NCBI GenBank assembly: GCA_937879875.1
Contig: CALFMN010000110.1
Coordinates: forward strand, 1-9,230
From: an uncultured Chloroflexota bacterium
GTDB taxonomy: Bacteria > Chloroflexota > Dehalococcoidia > CAUJGQ01
DNA length: 9,230 bases
Direction: 5' to 3'
How positions within the stretch are numbered: the first letter of the stretch is position 1; each line of letters starts with the position of its first letter. Under the pieces are notes generated by a model that was not told the DNA's origin, searched no databases, and saw only the letters and a list, made by a program, of their open reading frames with translations. Below are positions 6,195 through 9,230 of the stretch, one piece after another. Both the position numbers and the translations under genes were made by a program.

Positions 6195-7115
6195 GTGGCG
6201 GAATCCCGGGGCAAGTCCGAGCCGAACGGCGGCGAGCCGGAGACGCGCCCTGTGGCGCTCACCGCGCGCTGGATCGCGGCGGCGCGGGCGAACGAGAGCG
6301 CCCGCCCCAACCGCCTCTTCGACGACCCATACGCGGAGGCGCTGGCGGGCATCGGCCAGGTCGGCGGCACGACCGGCGGCGCCCTGCGCGCCGGCGTCTC
6401 CGCCATCGACGACCTGATCGTGCAAACGAGCCGTGCCTTCGGTGCGCCCTTCCTCGCCATTCGCACGCGCTTCTTCGATGAGGTGCTGCTGCACGCCGTG
6501 CGCGCCGGCGGCGTGCGCCAGATCGTACTGCTTGCCGCCGGGCTGGACGCACGGGCCTACCGGCTGCCCTGGCCGCTGGGCACGCGGCTGTGGGAGCTGG
6601 ACCAGCCGGCCGTGCTCGCCGCCAAAGACGCGGCGCTGGCCGCCGTCGGCGCCGAACCGAGCTGCGAGCGCCGTACGCTGGCCGTCGATCTCGCCGTTCC
6701 GGGCTGGACGGAGACGCTGACCGCGGCGGGATTTGACTCGCGGGCGCCTTCGGCCTGGCTGGTCGAAGGGCTGCTGATGTATTTGAACGAGGCGGCGGTG
6801 CGGGCGCTGCTGGCTGCGGCCGCGGCGCTGGCCGCGCCGGGGAGCTGGCTGGGCGCCGATCTGTTCAATACCGTCGTACTCAACTCGCCGCTGCTGCGCC
6901 CGCTGATCGGGCTGGTAGCGGCGCAGGGCGCGCCGTGGCGCTTCGCCAGCGACGACCCGGCTGCCCTGTTCGCCGATGCGGGCTGGACCGCAACCGTGAC
7001 CGGGGCACGCGAGGCCGGCGCCGGCTACGGCCGCTGGCCGTTTCTCGTAGAACCGCGCCGGCTGCGCCGCATGCCGCGCTACTTCTTAGTCGCGGCGCAG
7101 CGCGCTTCGGGCTAA
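6195..7115 (+). CDS. SAM-dependent methyltransferase, TIGR00027/LCM-like
   Basis: This is a 306-residue cytoplasmic methyltransferase of the PF04072 group (leucine carboxyl methyltransferase-like, TIGR00027). The N-terminal signature is LTARWIAAARANES followed by RLFDDPYAEALAG. FLAIRTRFFDE follows, then the SAM-binding strand and loop QIVLLAAGLDARAYRL, and the acidic LWELDQPAVLAAKDAAL strand whose Glu/Asp should hold the SAM ribose. Further on are AWLVEGLLMYLNEAAV and a C-terminal FLVEPRRLRRMPRYFLVAA. These enzymes methylate small-molecule or carboxylate substrates and are abundant in mycobacteria; the substrate here is unknown. The GTG start at 6195 has GGAAGGAA six bases upstream. The 20-bp gap after the oxidoreductase stop suggests co-transcription and perhaps a shared pathway (inference). 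Confidence 0.9.
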   Translation: MAESRGKSEPNGGEPETRPVALTARWIAAARANESARPNRLFDDPYAEALAGIGQVGGTTGGALRAGVSAIDDLIVQTSRAFGAPFLAIRTRFFDEVLLHAVRAGGVRQIVLLAAGLDARAYRLPWPLGTRLWELDQPAVLAAKDAALAAVGAEPSCERRTLAVDLAVPGWTETLTAAGFDSRAPSAWLVEGLLMYLNEAAVRALLAAAAALAAPGSWLGADLFNTVVLNSPLLRPLIGLVAAQGAPWRFASDDPAALFADAGWTATVTGAREAGAGYGRWPFLVEPRRLRRMPRYFLVAAQRASG

Positions 7116-7188
7116 TCGGATTCCTCGTGCAACGCGGTTGGGCGCCTCCAGTGGGGAGCCGGGCTCCAATCTCGCGCAAGCGGTGATC

Positions 7189-7202
7189 GGGCGAGTACGC
7201 CC
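7189..7202. terminator. Small hairpin between convergent genes
   Basis: GGGCG and CGCCC pair around the loop AGTA, next to the stop of the minus-strand small-protein gene and 73 bp beyond the methyltransferase stop. It is short and has no T-run, so it is only a weak candidate terminator for the convergent transcripts. Confidence 0.25.
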
Positions 7203-7594
7203 TAATCGTCTCCGGCCAGCACGGCCAGCATGAACTTGACAACGGCCATGACCACGCGCCCCTCGCCGGGGTCTGGCGGGCGCAGGTGCAGCAACTGCTG
7301 GTCATTCAGCGGTTCGCCCCGCAGCAGGTCTCGCTCCAACACTGCGGGACGCGGTCGATCGGCGAGCCGGAGACCCGCCAGCCGCACGGCCGCCGCCTGC
7401 TGCAGCGCCGCGCCCTCGACGAGGCTCAACGCCTGCCGGCAGCCCGCGCAGGTGAACCCGCAGATGGCCGCCGTCTGCCCCATCTCTGCCAGACAGTCCC
7501 AGCGAGGGACGAGCACGGCGTGCGCACAGGACTGCGACGCCGGCGACGGTGCGGTTGTGGAGGATAGCTGACGGGGCTTGCTGCGGAACGGCAT
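7202..7594 (-). CDS. Small cysteine-containing protein, function unknown
   Basis: This is a 130-residue protein I do not recognise. The first 22 residues are basic, then rich in Ser, Thr and Pro. Five cysteines lie at 23, 34, 45, 49 and 52; the last three form CGFTCAGC (C-x3-C-x2-C), which could hold zinc or an iron-sulfur centre, although no fourth ligand is certain. The rest (55-130) is Leu- and Ala-rich, with two helices (about 56-75 and 114-128). There is no clear signal peptide or membrane span. I chose the ATG at 7594 because GAGGA stands seven bases upstream; the frame remains open to 7714. The third codon positions are strongly GC-biased, as in its neighbours, which supports coding on this strand. 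It lies downstream of the PAP2 gene in the same direction. Confidence 0.6.
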   Translation of the reverse strand: MPFRSKPRQLSSTTAPSPASQSCAHAVLVPRWDCLAEMGQTAAICGFTCAGCRQALSLVEGAALQQAAAVRLAGLRLADRPRPAVLERDLLRGEPLNDQQLLHLRPPDPGEGRVVMAVVKFMLAVLAGDD

Positions 7595-7642
7595 GGTTGG
7601 ATCCTCATGATGCGAGGGCAGACACCCGCTGCGCCTATCCCC

Positions 7643-7648
7643 AGTATC
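7643..7648 (-). promoter_or_regulatory. Possible extended -10 box of the small-protein gene
   Basis: On the minus strand the sequence reads TGTGATACT, an extended -10-like element, about 49 bp before the ATG at 7594. No clear -35 box precedes it, as is permitted for extended -10 promoters. It would allow the small gene to be expressed separately from the PAP2 gene. Confidence 0.3.
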
Positions 7649-7735
7649 ACAAGCAGCTCGTCGGGCTACTGTACGGGCCTTCATACAAGAGGTGTGAAAG
7701 ACGAAATCGCGCATCCGGCTAACACCGGGCGCAGC

Positions 7736-8767
7736 TCAGTCGGCGGCGGCAATCGCTGCCGGCTCGCCCGCGGCCGGCGCCGGTTGCGGCTGAGCCGTAG
7801 GGACGGGGTTCTTCCAGCGCAGCCAGACGATGCTGAACGCCACGACCGCGAAGGCCCAGCCGACGAGGATATCGACGACGTAGTGGTCGCCGGTGTAGAG
7901 CACTGTCGTCGCCATCGCCAGCGGATAGAGCAGCGCGATCCAGGCCCAGCGCGGCCGCAGCGAGAACAGCACCAGCCCGACCAGCATCGAGAAGGCGGCA
8001 TGGATGCTCGGCATCGCCGCCACCGGGTCGGGCTGGAACGCGCCCGTGAGAATGCCGACCGGGTTGCCGATCCCCTTCCAGTGCACCAGGCTGAGCACCG
8101 GCGCCACGTGCGGCACGCGGCCCAGGTCGCTGGCCCACCAGGGCGGCGCCATCGGGTAGAGCAGATAGATCGTGAAGCCCGCATACATCAGCAGCAGATA
8201 GGCGCGCACGAAGCGCACGTACAGCGGCCGGCGCCAGTGCCAGAACAGATAGGCCAGCACCAACGGCACGACAAAGTGCAGCAGGTAGAGCGCCGAGGCG
8301 ACGTAGTCGTACCACTGCAGCTGACCGCCGCGCCAGAGCGCGGCCTGCAGGCGGGTCGTCGGCAGCTCACCGTGCCCGATCCAGCGATCCACCGTAATCG
8401 GAAAGCCGACGTGGGCGCGCTGCTGCAAACCAGGCGTGAGGCCAGGCAGGGCGAGATAACCGATCGTCAGCATCAGGAACGGCGTCCAGTCGCACAGGAA
8501 GCGGATGCCACGCGCCGTGATCACGGCGAAGCCCAGCAGACCAACGGTGATCAGATCCGGCGCCGCCGGCCACTGGTCCGAGCCGAGGAAGAAGACCATC
8601 AAGAAGATCAGCACGTAGCCGACCTGCACGGCCAGCACGAGGCGGCTGTGCTGTTCCTGCGCGCCGACATAGCGCGCCATCAGCCGGCGCCAGCGCTGAG
8701 GCAGAGGGAAGCGGAAACGGCCGACGGTTGGGTTCAACGAGATGGAATCGCGGGCCATGTCAGGCAT
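7736..8767 (-). CDS. PAP2 superfamily membrane phosphatase/phosphotransferase
   Basis: This is an integral membrane protein of about 343 residues of the PAP2_3 (Aur1/Ipt1-like) group. About eight hydrophobic spans can be seen, near residues 43-62, 72-88, 97-110, 155-176, 190-208, 257-270, 274-293 and 297-318. The conserved motifs are YPMAPPWW (204-211), MPSIHAAF with the catalytic-type His256, and GDHYVVD with His295 and Asp299. The family hydrolyses or transfers phosphate on lipid or sugar-lipid substrates at the membrane; the substrate here is unknown. The C-terminal 20 residues are an Ala/Pro tail. The start is uncertain. ATG codons at 8767 and 8758 and a GTG at 8794 are in frame; GGAGGG directly abuts the GTG, too close to serve it, and 28 bp or more from the ATGs. 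A palindromic repeat begins 33 bp upstream of the ATG at 8767. Confidence 0.88.
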   Translation of the reverse strand: MPDMARDSISLNPTVGRFRFPLPQRWRRLMARYVGAQEQHSRLVLAVQVGYVLIFLMVFFLGSDQWPAAPDLITVGLLGFAVITARGIRFLCDWTPFLMLTIGYLALPGLTPGLQQRAHVGFPITVDRWIGHGELPTTRLQAALWRGGQLQWYDYVASALYLLHFVVPLVLAYLFWHWRRPLYVRFVRAYLLLMYAGFTIYLLYPMAPPWWASDLGRVPHVAPVLSLVHWKGIGNPVGILTGAFQPDPVAAMPSIHAAFSMLVGLVLFSLRPRWAWIALLYPLAMATTVLYTGDHYVVDILVGWAFAVVAFSIVWLRWKNPVPTAQPQPAPAAGEPAAIAAAD

Positions 8768-8800
8768 GGTCGCACACGCGGCGCGTTCTTGCACCCCTCC

Positions 8801-8970
8801 GGTCGGCCCTCACCCCCGTCCCCTCTCCCAATCCTGGGCGAGGGGCGACCGTGCGGAGCACGACTCGGAGGATGCCGGGTTAACCGCACCGGTTATGGAA
8901 CGCACTACCCAGGATCGTCTCCTTCCCTCCAGGATTGGGGGAAGGAGACAGGAGAGGATGAGGGCCGGCC
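8801..8970. repeat. Palindromic MITE-like element with three hairpins
   Basis: The ends 8801-8812 and 8959-8970 are inverted repeats with one mismatch in 12. Inside are three hairpins: 8820-8829/8836-8845 (one T/C mismatch), 8881-8886/8890-8895 (TAACCG/CGGTTA) and a perfect 11-bp stem 8917-8927/8939-8949. The outer hairpins carry the same 10-nt loop-region motif CCAATCCTGG, at 8828-8837 and inverted at 8929-8938, although their stems differ. No target-site duplication is evident at the ends. The form fits a non-autonomous palindromic repeat of the kind scattered between genes. It sits in the 5' region of the PAP2 gene. No supported protein is encoded. Confidence 0.7.
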
Positions 8971-9064
8971 GCCGCATCATCGCGCTTTCCGTCACAAGCG
9001 GCCGCCTTCGTTGCGGATTGGTGACTGCAAGCTCCTTGTCATGGCGGAAGCGGCACTTGACAGC
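8971..9064. other. Spacer without recognised features
   Basis: This 94-bp stretch between two inverted-repeat elements contains no gene I can support. TTGACA occurs at 9057-9062, but only a weak TAAACC lies at the -10 distance on the plus strand, and no gene follows. Confidence 0.4.
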
Positions 9065-9230
9065 CCCACGATCTGCGCGTAAACCCCGTGGCAAGAGGCT
9101 GCGATCGGTTCCGCGCGCCGCTTGCCCTCTCCGCGCCGCTGCGCCGGATCGGGCAGCGTCACGTTCGGCAGTTCAGGCGCGCGGAACCGATCGCAGCCTC
9201 TTGCCACGGGGTTTACGCGCAGATCGTGGG
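9065..9230. repeat. Perfect 55-bp inverted repeat at the window edge
   Basis: Positions 9065-9119 are the exact reverse complement of 9176-9230, with a 56-nt loop at 9120-9175. The right arm runs to the last base, so the true arms may be longer. I found no second copy in the window. It could be the terminal repeats of a small mobile element, a fold-back structure, a recent inverted duplication, or an assembly or amplification chimera if the contig ends here. A 71-codon open frame crosses it on the minus strand, but it is a by-product of the palindrome and not a supported gene. Confidence 0.85.

Noticed and set aside
7607..9082. 491-codon plus-strand open frame, Arg/His/Gln-rich
   Set aside because: It lies antisense to the PAP2 gene, whose motifs and membrane spans are unmistakable. 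It has no ribosome binding site or recognisable domain, and its composition is typical of an antisense frame in GC-rich DNA.
9057..9085. TTGACA at 9057-9062 as a promoter
   Set aside because: The -10 position offers only TAAACC, and no gene follows before the window ends.

Overview
The window is about 9.2 kb of GC-rich DNA with nine genes I can support. Four of the nine start with GTG, and most have a clear purine-rich ribosome binding site. The mix of families (DUF4388 and roadblock/LC7 signalling proteins, a luciferase-like oxidoreductase of the F420 type, a TIGR00027-type methyltransferase, an integral-membrane PAP2_3 phosphatase) together with palindromic intergenic repeats suggests a Chloroflexota genome, perhaps Thermomicrobia-like. 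This is inference from gene content; no rRNA or marker gene is present, and Actinomycetota cannot be excluded.

Layout. Positions 1-335 hold no supported gene but contain a dense set of hairpins arranged as a large imperfect inverted repeat. Positions 336-4698 form a minus-strand signalling cluster. In transcription order it encodes a membrane sensor that ends after its HAMP domain (3463-4698), a roadblock protein (2873-3244), a protein with two DUF4388-like modules (1705-2823), a second roadblock protein (1231-1662) and a single-DUF4388 protein (336-1130). A strong hairpin and possible promoter elements at 3318-3432 separate the sensor from the other four genes. After a 396-bp divergent intergenic region, 5095-7115 holds a plus-strand pair: an LLM-class oxidoreductase and, 20 bp later, a SAM-dependent methyltransferase. 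Two minus-strand genes follow: a small cysteine-containing protein of unknown function (7202-7594) and a PAP2-family membrane enzyme (7736 to about 8767). The last 460 bp are non-coding and carry two unrelated inverted-repeat structures, at 8801-8970 and 9065-9230. The second has perfect 55-bp arms and runs to the window edge.

How the genes may work together. The signalling cluster resembles roadblock-based systems, such as the Streptomyces conservons and Myxococcus MglA/MglB, in pairing a membrane sensor with roadblock proteins. However, no Ras-like GTPase, kinase or chemotaxis output domain is encoded here, so any GTPase partner must lie elsewhere. The oxidoreductase and methyltransferase are probably co-transcribed and may modify the same small molecule. 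The most unusual features are the hairpin elements at 79-329 and 8801-8970, where the two arms differ but the stems stay paired or the loops stay conserved, and the perfect terminal inverted repeat.
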